DNA from: Acidobacteriaceae bacterium
GTDB taxonomy: Bacteria > Acidobacteriota > Terriglobia > Terriglobales > SbA1
NCBI GenBank assembly: GCA_003136335.1
Contig: PLEA01000388.1
Span: 1-7,716 of the forward strand
Length of the DNA stretch: 7,716 bases
Reading direction: 5' to 3'
Positions 1 through 5,299 of the stretch are shown piece after piece (positions within the stretch are counted from its first letter, which is position 1; every line of letters begins with the position of its first letter). The position numbers were made by a program, and so were the translations under genes. The notes under the pieces are model-generated. The model did no database searches and was not told where the DNA came from. It saw nothing but the letters and a program-made list of their open reading frames with translations.

Positions 1-403
1 CCCCGTTGCGCGCCACTTCGTCTGGCCTTGAGTAAAGCAAGCGGCATGCCGTCCCGCAAATCCTTCAAAATAAAAGAGGAGGAATTTCCAGCTCGGTAGG
101 AATTGCGCTATCGCGGGAAAGATTTACTTCGGGCGCGCCTTAAGCACGGGATGGGCCAAGGAGCCTGTTGAAAAACCCTTTTTCGGGGGCGGATCAGTGA
201 ACAGCATGTGCCTTTGCGGGCGAATACGGTAGGTGCAAGGTACACCGGGTCCCACAGGATGTGCTTTGCGGCCTTTACGATTCCTTGGCGTTCTTCCCGG
301 TCAAATTCTTTCTTACCACAAAGTTCGCAGAGAACGCCCGCAAGGACGCAAAGCAAGAAAAGCCAGCGTTTCAAACTGCACCACTATCGCGAATACAAGT
401 GCG
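1..403. other. Upstream non-coding stretch, no supported gene
   Basis: I see no credible gene here. Open frames exist on both strands but none has a ribosome binding site or a recognisable protein. Visible structure is minor: a perfect 10-bp palindrome CGGCATGCCG at 42-51, a small inverted repeat GAAAAA-CCC-TTTTTC at 170-184, and a degenerate run of CGCAAAG/CGCAGAG-like words at about 313-360. The last may be a decayed copy of a dispersed intergenic repeat, but that cannot be shown from one window. Confidence 0.5.
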
Positions 404-432
404 TTTTCAGCAAAACGATTCTTCGCTATAAT
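404..432 (+). promoter_or_regulatory. sigma-70-type promoter of the tRNA-Arg gene
   Basis: A perfect -10 hexamer TATAAT lies at 427-432. Exactly 17 bp upstream, at 404-409, is TTTTCA, which matches four of six bases of the TTGACA -35 consensus. Transcription would start near 439, giving a leader of about 25 nt before the mature tRNA 5' end, as expected for a stable-RNA gene whose leader is removed by RNase P. The assignment rests on hexamer match, spacing and the adjacent tRNA. Confidence 0.7.
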
Positions 433-463
433 CAACGAACAGTTATTCCTGCCAAGCAAAACT

Positions 464-540
464 GCGCCCTTAGCTCAGTTGGATAGAGCGTCTGGCTACG
501 AACCAGAAGGTCGGGAGTTCGAATCTCTCAGGGCGCACCA
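464..540 (+). tRNA. tRNA-Arg, anticodon ACG
   Basis: A full cloverleaf can be folded by hand over 77 nt. The acceptor stem pairs GCGCCCT (464-470) with AGGGCGC (530-536), followed by discriminator A and an encoded CCA (537-540). The anticodon stem pairs TCTGG (491-495) with CCAGA (503-507). Its loop CTACGAA places anticodon ACG at 498-500, which reads CGN arginine codons after the first A is deaminated to inosine. The T-stem (513-517 with 525-529, including one G-U pair) carries the TTCGAAT loop, and the D-arm contains the usual AGCTCAGTTGG block. No poly-T terminator hairpin follows, only a pyrimidine-rich tract at 541-556. tRNA 3' ends are classical integration sites, which matters for the relic just downstream. 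Confidence 0.97.
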
Positions 541-565
541 TTTCTCTTCCTTTTCTAACAACTAT

Positions 566-718
566 TTACGCCGCAACCTCGATCCCTTCCAATTGCGGTG
601 TTTTGGGTACATTGGGTACAGAAGAAGGTTCGGGTACTTCGAAGCCGAGACCTGCGGCAACCGCGACTTTTTGTCGGCGTTCCATGTCCTCCAGCAGTTG
701 CTCAGAGGAGCCTCTGTT
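566..718 (-). pseudogene. Orphan C-terminal coding fragment beside the tRNA, unidentified
   Basis: Read on the minus strand, 718 down to 566 gives 50 sense codons and a TAA stop. The text is protein-like: a charged helical stretch EQLLEDMERRQKVAVAAGLG, then a Pro/Val-rich tail VPEPSSVPNVPKTP ending in EVAA. There is no start codon with a ribosome binding site, and the frame is closed by TGA at 719-721. In an adjacent frame the reading continues upstream (to about 795) with EVETEAP, so one indel would extend the fragment. Its 3' end faces the tRNA and lies 25 bp from it, the sort of place where an integrase or other element gene decays. I do not recognise the family. A chance open frame in GC-rich DNA is the main alternative. 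Confidence 0.3.
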
Positions 719-924
719 TCAACTTCCCCGGCGGTAAAGGGAGAGGGAGCGGTATCGACAACTGAGACCATCGACGAAAAGCACCGATCCCGCAACTCGT
801 CCGCCCTCAGCCTTCGACATGAGCAATATTGCTCAGTATGGCGAATGTGGCTGAGGCAGACTCCGTGAGGAAGGAACAGAAGTGAAGACCAAGTTGAAGT
901 CTCGGTCGTGGAATCTAAACTGGC
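719..924. other. Intergenic leader upstream of the cytochrome operon
   Basis: About 200 bp without a supported gene. It contains the 16-bp palindrome at 820-835. A strong Shine-Dalgarno-like AGGAAGGA at 868-875 sits six nt before a GTG at 882. The GTG frame runs out of phase into the start of the cytochrome gene. The start at 925 has no such site of its own, so either the GTG begins a short leader ORF or the cytochrome start region carries an indel. No good -35/-10 pair was found. Confidence 0.4.
820..835. promoter_or_regulatory. Perfect 16-bp palindrome, operator-like
   Basis: TGAGCAATATTGCTCA is its own reverse complement over all 16 bases, with no spacer, and lies 90 bp upstream of the cytochrome start. 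This is the form expected of a site bound by a symmetric dimeric repressor or activator. It is too short in loop to make a good RNA hairpin and no T-run follows, so it is not a terminator. The regulator is unknown and none is encoded nearby. Confidence 0.4.
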
Positions 925-1818
925 ATGAGATATGGGATGAGGGTTGTCGCGGTCTTCCTTTTTCTTTTAGCGCCGTCGTTGTCCGCGTGCGCACAGGTTG
1001 TGACTCCGGTGGAGGGCGAAAGCTGGTTGGTGCACCTTCATCGGTCGTTCGATGAAACCAGCATGGGCAAGTCGTCCGGCGTCTACGGCCCCGCGGCCCC
1101 GATGCCCAGTGAATGGCCCCTGCCACATCCGGCGTTGCAGCTTTCCAATAAGTTCACCGGGCAAAGCACCACGCTATACGGCTCTGACCTGTACCGCTTC
1201 AAGTGCCAAGGCTGCCATGGCGCATCCGGCACGGGCGCTCCTCCGGAAATCAACTCTGTCATCGACCCTGTGCGAGCGACCTCCGCAAGCATGTACATCG
1301 AGCATATGAAGAAGGTGGGAATGGAAGTGACTTCGAAGGATGCCTTGCCGCTCGCCAAGCAAGCCAATGGCATGCTGCTCGACCGCCTGCACAAGGGCGG
1401 CACAGATATGCCTTCCCCCAATCCTAACCTGACCGAGGCGGAAGTCCGCTCGCTGTTCGCATACCTACGGCAGCTTGCAGGTATCCCCGGGGCGGAGAAG
1501 CAGCAGGTTCCGATAGTCGAGCCAGTATTGCGAGTGGGCGAGCATATCGTGAAATCCACATGCCATATCTGTCATGCTTCAGTCGGCCACAATCCCGGCC
1601 CCCAAGAACTATCGGAGGCGCAAATTCCCCCACTCAGCAGTCTTACGTCACGCCTGAGCCTTAACGAATTCGTGACCAAGGTCACGTTTGGTACTCCTGT
1701 GTTTGAAGGATCACCCGCAATACCGTTCCGTGGTCGCATGCCCGTATTTACGTACCTGACGCCGGACGAGGCAGCGGATGCATATTTGTACCTAACGCTG
1801 TACCCACCACGCAACTAG
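925..1818 (+). CDS. Exported di-haem cytochrome c
   Basis: The 297-aa product is a periplasmic or membrane-anchored electron carrier with two c-type haems. Residues 5-24 form a signal segment (RVVAVFLFLLAPSLSACAQ) whose C22 might be lipidated, although the lipobox is imperfect. Haem 1 is bound at C94-Q-G-C97-H98, with M162 in a GTDMPSPNPNLTEAE context as the likely sixth ligand. Haem 2 is at C213-H-I-C216-H217, with M272 in GRMPVFTYLTPDEA as the likely ligand. Each domain ends in a helix (VRSLFAYLRQL and ADAYLYLTLYP), as in class I cytochromes. Two ATGs are possible, 925 and 937. The second puts the charged R directly before the hydrophobic core, and neither has a clear ribosome binding site. 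The gene is followed after 27 nt by a cupredoxin gene, so the two carriers probably share a redox chain. The exact partner enzyme cannot be told from the sequence. Confidence 0.9.
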   Translation: MRYGMRVVAVFLFLLAPSLSACAQVVTPVEGESWLVHLHRSFDETSMGKSSGVYGPAAPMPSEWPLPHPALQLSNKFTGQSTTLYGSDLYRFKCQGCHGASGTGAPPEINSVIDPVRATSASMYIEHMKKVGMEVTSKDALPLAKQANGMLLDRLHKGGTDMPSPNPNLTEAEVRSLFAYLRQLAGIPGAEKQQVPIVEPVLRVGEHIVKSTCHICHASVGHNPGPQELSEAQIPPLSSLTSRLSLNEFVTKVTFGTPVFEGSPAIPFRGRMPVFTYLTPDEAADAYLYLTLYPPRN

Positions 1819-1833
1819 CGTTGGCATCTTGAA

Positions 1834-1840
1834 AGGGGAG
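1834..1840 (+). promoter_or_regulatory. Ribosome binding site fixing the cupredoxin start at 1846
   Basis: AGGGGAG at 1834-1840 is separated by five nt (TGTTT) from the ATG at 1846. This is the clearest Shine-Dalgarno site in the operon. It marks 1846, not the internal ATG at 2001, as the original start of the cupredoxin gene, and so supports the frameshift interpretation. Confidence 0.7.
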
Positions 1841-1845
1841 TGTTT

Positions 1846-2019
1846 ATGAGATTCACTTCATTGCTCGTTGTCCTGCTGTTCTCATGCCTCAATGCTTTCG
1901 CCGGTACGCTAAGCGGAGGGGTCAAAGCCACGGGCCAGTCGGCTGTAGTGCTTGAGACGGTTCCCGCAAAGCCTTCCCAGCCCCAACGCAGACCGCCACG
2001 ATGGATCAGCGAGGGATGA
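1846..2019 (+). pseudogene. 5' part of frameshifted cupredoxin gene (signal peptide and first strand)
   Basis: From ATG 1846 the frame reads a clear signal peptide MRFTSLLVVLLFSCLNAFA, then GTLSGGVKATGQSAVVLETV, which fits the N-terminal strand of plastocyanin-like proteins. It then runs into PQRRPPRWISEG and a stop at 2017-2019, after 57 codons. The remaining domain continues in another frame. Adding one C to the run at 1981-1984 restores AKPSQPPTQTATMDQRGMKF and one continuous 189-aa protein ending at 2414. Either the genome carries a real one-base deletion, which would make the gene a pseudogene, or the homopolymer was misread or miscalled in assembly. No classical -1 slippery heptamer is in phase at this point. 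Confidence 0.75.
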
Positions 2020-2414
2020 AATTTGTGCCCGCGCTTTTGGTCATTCAGCAGGGCACTACGGTCGTGTTCAGCAACGACGATAACGTCCCTCATAACGTCT
2101 TCTGGCCGAACATTTCCGGCAACAAGAGGCTAAGCCACAATGTTGGTACCTTCAACAAGGGCAAGAGCTTGAACTTCAAGTACGAAAATGCCGGGAACGT
2201 GCCCTTGCTGTGCAACATACATCCTGAGATGGTTGGCACAATTCTAGTCAGTCCCTCTCCGTATTTTGCCGAGACCGACGCGGACGGCAACTACTCAATC
2301 AAGGATGTCCCGGACGGCACGTACAAGGCGACCGAGTGGCACAACGGTAAGGCCACGACTGTCGCGGTGACCGTGAAAGGCGAAACCAAGCTCGATTTCG
2401 CCCCTACAAACTAA
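2001..2414 (+). CDS. Cupredoxin (plastocyanin-like) domain protein, main part of a frameshifted gene
   Basis: This 137-aa frame holds a type-1 copper fold. Candidate ligands are H31 (in NVPHNVF), C71, H74 and M77 (in CNIHPEM). The C-x2-H-x2-M spacing is tighter than plastocyanin's C-x2-H-x4-M but, as I recall, is common in the plastocyanin/methylamine-utilisation-like group. Residues about 90-137 (TDADGNYSIKDVPDGTYKA to the end) look like a small carboxypeptidase-regulatory-like beta domain. Starting at 2001 leaves no signal peptide and cuts the first beta strand, and no ribosome binding site precedes this ATG. The natural start is therefore 1846, with the frame broken near 1981-1984; in the repaired protein the ligands become H83, C123, H126 and M129. 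If expressed intact it would be a periplasmic blue-copper electron carrier working with the upstream cytochrome. Confidence 0.85.
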   Translation: MDQRGMKFVPALLVIQQGTTVVFSNDDNVPHNVFWPNISGNKRLSHNVGTFNKGKSLNFKYENAGNVPLLCNIHPEMVGTILVSPSPYFAETDADGNYSIKDVPDGTYKATEWHNGKATTVAVTVKGETKLDFAPTN

Positions 2415-2421
2415 GAAAGGC

Positions 2422-3447
2422 GTGGCTTGGCTCGATCTGCTGCGCGGGATCGGGCCGCCGCAGCTTCTACTTTTTCCGCATCTTGGTTCCCGCTTCTATC
2501 ATTCGCTGGCCGGCATTCTCTCGCCGCGACTGCGGGAACTGATTAGTCCGGCATGGTGCCCCAACCGGCATCTTCGCCAAGGAAAGATCGCCGGTGGGCC
2601 GGTCTCTGACCGAGAGTGTGCTAGCCTACAAGTCCACTGCGGCGTGGGACTGTGTTTGGCTGGCGACTTTGCTGCACGAAATGTTTCTTTGATCGATCCT
2701 GTCAATCTACGACTGGCCCTGCTGTCGGCCGCGGTGCTGGGGTTCCGGCACGGACTGGACTACGACCACATCGCGGCCATCACCGACATCAGTAGTGTGC
2801 AGTCCAAAGCCAGCGATGCCATGCGCTTCGGCCTGCTCTATGTCGCGGGGCATACGACGACGGTGGCCATACTGGGCTCGGCAGCGGTGGTCTTCCGCCT
2901 CTCTCTGCCTGCGGCCAGCGATCGTTGGGCCGAACGTCTGGTGGGGATCACTTTGCTGGTGTTAGGACTTTATGTGCTCGGCACGTTCTTCCGGCCCTCG
3001 ACGCACAGTCATGCCCGCCCGCGGACTCGGATCACGTTATTGATCAACGGTGCGTTGTGGATCTACTGGCGGTTGAGCCTGATTTTTGGGGGAACGAGAG
3101 TAGAGGCTCCGCAGGTCTTTAAGAACGGTTACGGCACGTCTTCGACATTTCTGGTGGGTGTGATTCACGGGCTGGGGGCCGAAACTCCGACTCAGATTCT
3201 GCTGTTTCTGCTGGCAGCCAACCTGGGTGGAACGGGCGCGGGATTGTTGGGGCTGCTGATGTTCATCCTGGGCCTGTTATTGATGAACACCCTGATGTGC
3301 GCCTCGGCTGCGGGACTGTTCTCGGCGACGCTAGCAAAGCCGAACGCCCTGCGTGCTTTGACACTGGCGACTTCGGCCTACAGCATTGTGGTGGGAACAA
3401 TTTTCTTGCTGGGGTCGGCTGCCAAGCTGCCTTCGCTGACGGGATGA
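2422..3447 (+). CDS. NicO/NiCoT-type nickel or cobalt permease, start uncertain
   Basis: This is an integral membrane metal-ion transporter. The family signature H-x4-D-H is at H110-GLDY-D115-H116 in GFRHGLDYDHIAAITDI, on the first conserved membrane helix, where it binds the metal ion. A second conserved block, GVIHGLGAETPTQ (H249, E254), opens the C-terminal half. About six hydrophobic segments follow residue 92, with a His-containing loop HSHARPR near 195. The GTG start at 2422 has AAGG only one nt away and adds about 89 residues (WLDLLRGIGPPQ onward) that do not resemble the family. An in-frame TTG at 2689 would give a 252-aa protein starting at IDPVNLRLALLSAAVLGFRHG, closer to usual permeases, but it too lacks a good ribosome binding site. 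The gene starts 7 nt after the cupredoxin stop, so it is probably in the same operon. Ion specificity cannot be read from sequence. Confidence 0.85.
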   Translation: MAWLDLLRGIGPPQLLLFPHLGSRFYHSLAGILSPRLRELISPAWCPNRHLRQGKIAGGPVSDRECASLQVHCGVGLCLAGDFAARNVSLIDPVNLRLALLSAAVLGFRHGLDYDHIAAITDISSVQSKASDAMRFGLLYVAGHTTTVAILGSAAVVFRLSLPAASDRWAERLVGITLLVLGLYVLGTFFRPSTHSHARPRTRITLLINGALWIYWRLSLIFGGTRVEAPQVFKNGYGTSSTFLVGVIHGLGAETPTQILLFLLAANLGGTGAGLLGLLMFILGLLLMNTLMCASAAGLFSATLAKPNALRALTLATSAYSIVVGTIFLLGSAAKLPSLTG

Positions 3448-3611
3448 GCGGGCGAAGTCGGTTTCCCTGGCGAGAAGCCCATTTTGGGATATGAAGCGGC
3501 ACGAACCATCTTGGCACAGCAGCCGGTTCCAGAATTTCACCTTTCCTGAGTGGAAGCCTGTAAAACGCGGATCTTTTTCGTCTGAGCGCAGTACTTTTTT
3601 GGTCAAGGCCC

Positions 3612-3642
3612 ATTACTCCCGTAATCTCACCTCCGGGATTAC
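3612..3642. repeat. Interlocking inverted repeats, alternative hairpins
   Basis: ATTAC (3612-3616) can pair with GTAAT (3621-3625) across a 4-nt loop. The same GTAATC (3621-3626) can instead pair with GATTAC (3637-3642) across a 10-nt loop. The two pairings exclude each other. This is the layout of a switchable RNA element or of overlapping operator half-sites. It lies 50-80 bp upstream of the coiled-coil gene start at 3691. If the promoter at 3645-3674 is correct these arms are upstream of the transcript, which favours a DNA-binding role. Confidence 0.4.
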
Positions 3643-3663
3643 CGTTGACCCCTCCGGGATACC
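3630..3663 (+). repeat. Direct repeat CCTCCGGGAT(T)ACC, two copies
   Basis: CCTCCGGGATTACC at 3630-3643 recurs as CCTCCGGGATACC at 3651-3663, differing by one T, with a 21-bp period (two helical turns). Two copies on the same face of the helix suggest paired binding of one regulator. The second copy falls between the candidate -35 and -10 hexamers, where a bound protein would block transcription. A decayed dispersed repeat is the alternative. Confidence 0.45.
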
Positions 3664-3674
3664 ATCCTTAGAGT
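3645..3674 (+). promoter_or_regulatory. Candidate promoter of the coiled-coil/PilZ operon
   Basis: TTGACC (3645-3650) matches five of six -35 bases. TAGAGT (3669-3674) matches four of six -10 bases, with an 18-bp spacer. Transcription would start near 3681, just before the GGGGG ribosome binding site at 3682-3686. That geometry excludes the GTG at 3673 and supports ATG 3691 as the start. Confidence 0.35.
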
Positions 3675-3690
3675 GCCAACTGGGGGTTGT

Positions 3691-3957
3691 ATGAAAGACA
3701 TCCATGAGGTCCTGCGTCAGAAGCAGGCGAAATACGCCCAACTTGGCAAACAGATCGAGATGCTCCAGCAAGCCGCGGAAAAGCTGCGCGAAGTAGCCCC
3801 ACTGCTGGCGGAGAACGATGACGAAGATAATGTCGTTCTCGCGGAAGTGGACGAGGCTTTGAGCGCTGGAGAGACGATGGCGGCCAAAGCAGGCGCGGGT
3901 GCAGGCAGCCCGGCTGCGGCCAAGGCAGCGCGCCCCACAGCTCCTCGCTGGCCCTAA
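3691..3957 (+). CDS. Small coiled-coil protein of unknown function
   Basis: The 88-aa product begins MKDIHEVLRQKQAKYAQLGK. Residues about 5-40 form a continuous charged amphipathic helix (QIEMLQQAAEKLREVAPLL), predicted by eye to be a coiled coil. An acidic patch NDDEDN (about 42-47) follows, and from about 60 an Ala/Gly/Pro-rich, basic tail (KAGAGAGSPAAAKAARPT) that is probably disordered. There is no signal peptide or membrane segment, so it should be cytoplasmic. I chose ATG 3691 because GGGGG lies five nt upstream; a GTG at 3673 would add six residues. The gene precedes the Rec-PilZ-PilZ gene by 30 nt, so the two are probably co-transcribed, and the helix may bind the PilZ protein. I recall similar short proteins near PilZ genes in acidobacteria but cannot name a family. 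Confidence 0.75.
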   Translation: MKDIHEVLRQKQAKYAQLGKQIEMLQQAAEKLREVAPLLAENDDEDNVVLAEVDEALSAGETMAAKAGAGAGSPAAAKAARPTAPRWP

Positions 3958-3987
3958 TCCCACGGGCATTGGCAACCCGAACGGTTT

Positions 3988-5130
3988 ATGACTCTTCAGG
4001 CATTACTGGTTTCGACCGACGATCAGGCGGCTGAGGTCCTGGGCAGAGTCCTGCCCCCTTTCGGCATTGCGATGGACCGCTGCAGCAATCCGGAAACCAC
4101 CAAGACCCGAATCCAGCAGCAGAAGTTTGCCGCGATCATTGTCGATTTTGACGACCCCGAGGGGGCCGAAGAAGTACTGCGGCAGGCGAAAGAGCTAGGA
4201 ACGGAACCATTAAGCATTGCGTTGGTGGCCGATCTGGCGAGGGTGCGCGACATCCTCACCGACGGGGCACACTTCGTGCTCTACAAACCGCTTTCCGAGG
4301 AAGCCGCGAAAGCCGGCTTGCGCCCAGCTGCGGCTCTGTTGAGCCGGGAACGGCGCCGGGCTTTTCGGGTTCCCGTGCAGGCGCCGGTAGAGATAACGGT
4401 GCCCGACAATCGTAAGGTAGATGGAATTCTCTTGGATCTTTCCGAAGCTGGCATGGAAGTGCTCACGGCAGAGCCGCTGGATCGCGGAGCAATGCTGGCT
4501 TTCCACTTTAAGCTGCCGGATCGCGCCCTGGAAATCGAGGCACGCGGGGAGGTAGCCTGGGCCAATCCCAATGGGCAGACCGGAGTTCGCTTCCTCGATC
4601 TGTCGCAGACCTCGACAGCGGAATTGAAGACGTGGCTGCAAGCCGCTGCCAGCATCTTCGGTGCTGAGCCCAGCGAGGCTGTGCCACACCGCAACCTCAC
4701 CGACTTGAGCCTGGGCGGCTGCTACGTTGAAACCGATGCGCCCTTTCCGGAGCGCGCTCTGATTGACCTTTGCCTGAAAACCGAAGAGCTTGAAGTGCAT
4801 ACTGAAGGCATGGTGCGAGTGACTCATCCCGGCCACGGCATGGGTGTGGAGTTCCCTTCCCGCACGGCCCAGCAGCGCGCCCAAGTGGGCAAACTGATCA
4901 ACTTCCTGCGCCAAGGTCCCGCGGCCATGCCGCAACTGATTATTTCTCCGCGGGCGCTGGTCGCGGATCTCAACCAGTTTGAACCCGCGGATAAGCCGGC
5001 GGAAGAGTCCGCAGAGGACTTGGCAGATCCGTTGCTCGAACTTCTGCGGCGCGGCGCCTCGTTGCAGCAGGACGAATTCTTCTGCGAACTTAGGCAACAG
5101 CGTAATCCTGAAGGCGTGGCCTCGGTCTAG
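3988..5130 (+). CDS. Receiver-like plus tandem PilZ domain protein
   Basis: The 380-aa cytoplasmic protein has three domains. Residues 1-115 have a response-regulator fold: acidic D11-D12, candidate phospho-acceptor D53 in IIVDFDD, and the conserved Lys K100 in LYKPLS. The switch Thr/Ser strand reads IALVAD, so phosphorylation may be weak or absent. PilZ domain 1 (about 122-225) has R123-x3-R127 in RRRAFRVP and D150-L-S-E-A-G155, the two c-di-GMP binding motifs, followed by GVRF. PilZ domain 2 (about 230-315) keeps D239-L-S-L-G-G244 and GMGVEF but has no RxxxR, so it probably does not bind the nucleotide alone. The C-terminal 60 residues are acidic and helical (DKPAEESAEDLADPLLELLRR). A link to c-di-GMP-dependent motility, polysaccharide or pilus control is inferred. 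No strong ribosome binding site precedes 3988, so coupling to the coiled-coil gene 30 nt upstream is possible. Confidence 0.88.
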   Translation: MTLQALLVSTDDQAAEVLGRVLPPFGIAMDRCSNPETTKTRIQQQKFAAIIVDFDDPEGAEEVLRQAKELGTEPLSIALVADLARVRDILTDGAHFVLYKPLSEEAAKAGLRPAAALLSRERRRAFRVPVQAPVEITVPDNRKVDGILLDLSEAGMEVLTAEPLDRGAMLAFHFKLPDRALEIEARGEVAWANPNGQTGVRFLDLSQTSTAELKTWLQAAASIFGAEPSEAVPHRNLTDLSLGGCYVETDAPFPERALIDLCLKTEELEVHTEGMVRVTHPGHGMGVEFPSRTAQQRAQVGKLINFLRQGPAAMPQLIISPRALVADLNQFEPADKPAEESAEDLADPLLELLRRGASLQQDEFFCELRQQRNPEGVASV

Positions 5131-5228
5131 ACTTCTACTTCCACATTTTCCAACATACTTTTCGCTGTTCTTTGCGACCCCATGGCACGTGCCGAAGTCG
5201 AACTCCATTGCATGACGTTTTCAGCAAC

Positions 5229-5250
5229 GTTAAATGTGGGTTAAATGTAG
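5229..5250. repeat. 11-bp tandem direct repeat upstream of membrane gene
   Basis: GTTAAATGTGG (5229-5239) is followed at once by GTTAAATGTAG (5240-5250), with ten of eleven positions identical. The 11-bp period puts both copies on the same helix face, as for OmpR/PhoB-type response-regulator sites. The repeat ends 49 bp before the start at 5300 and overlaps a weak -10-like TAGACT (5248-5253). AT-rich words in this gap stand out from the GC-rich surroundings. Confidence 0.45.
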
Positions 5251-5299
5251 ACTGTGAGAGTTTTGCGTTCGCGGGCGCTGCATTTTTCGCGGTAAGGGG

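Noticed and set aside
170..184. GAAAAA-CCC-TTTTTC as a terminator or transposon end (CCTGTTGAAAAA upstream)
   Set aside because: The stem is A-T with one G-C pair and has a 3-nt loop, no gene ends there, and no transposase or matching second end is in the window.
108..374. Minus-strand 88-codon frame with a signal-like start (MKRWLFLLCVLAGVLC)
   Set aside because: No ribosome binding site, the body lacks recognisable protein features, and its start lies in a degenerate CGCAAAG-type repeat that often yields such false frames.
233..868. Plus-strand 211-codon frame
   Set aside because: It reads straight through the tRNA-Arg gene and its promoter, and the translation is not protein-like.
1978..1989. 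Programmed -1 frameshift site to explain the split cupredoxin
   Set aside because: The in-phase codons CCC CAA do not form an X XXY YYZ slippery heptamer, and slipping back would mismatch the P-site codon (GCC instead of CCC). A simple one-base loss fits better.
5184..5193. Palindrome GGCACGTGCC as an operator
   Set aside because: A 10-bp GC-rich palindrome is expected by chance in several kb of such DNA, and nothing else ties it to a promoter.
4210..5208. Minus-strand 332-codon frame
   Set aside because: It is antisense to the Rec-PilZ-PilZ gene, has no family motifs, and is explained by codon bias on the coding strand.
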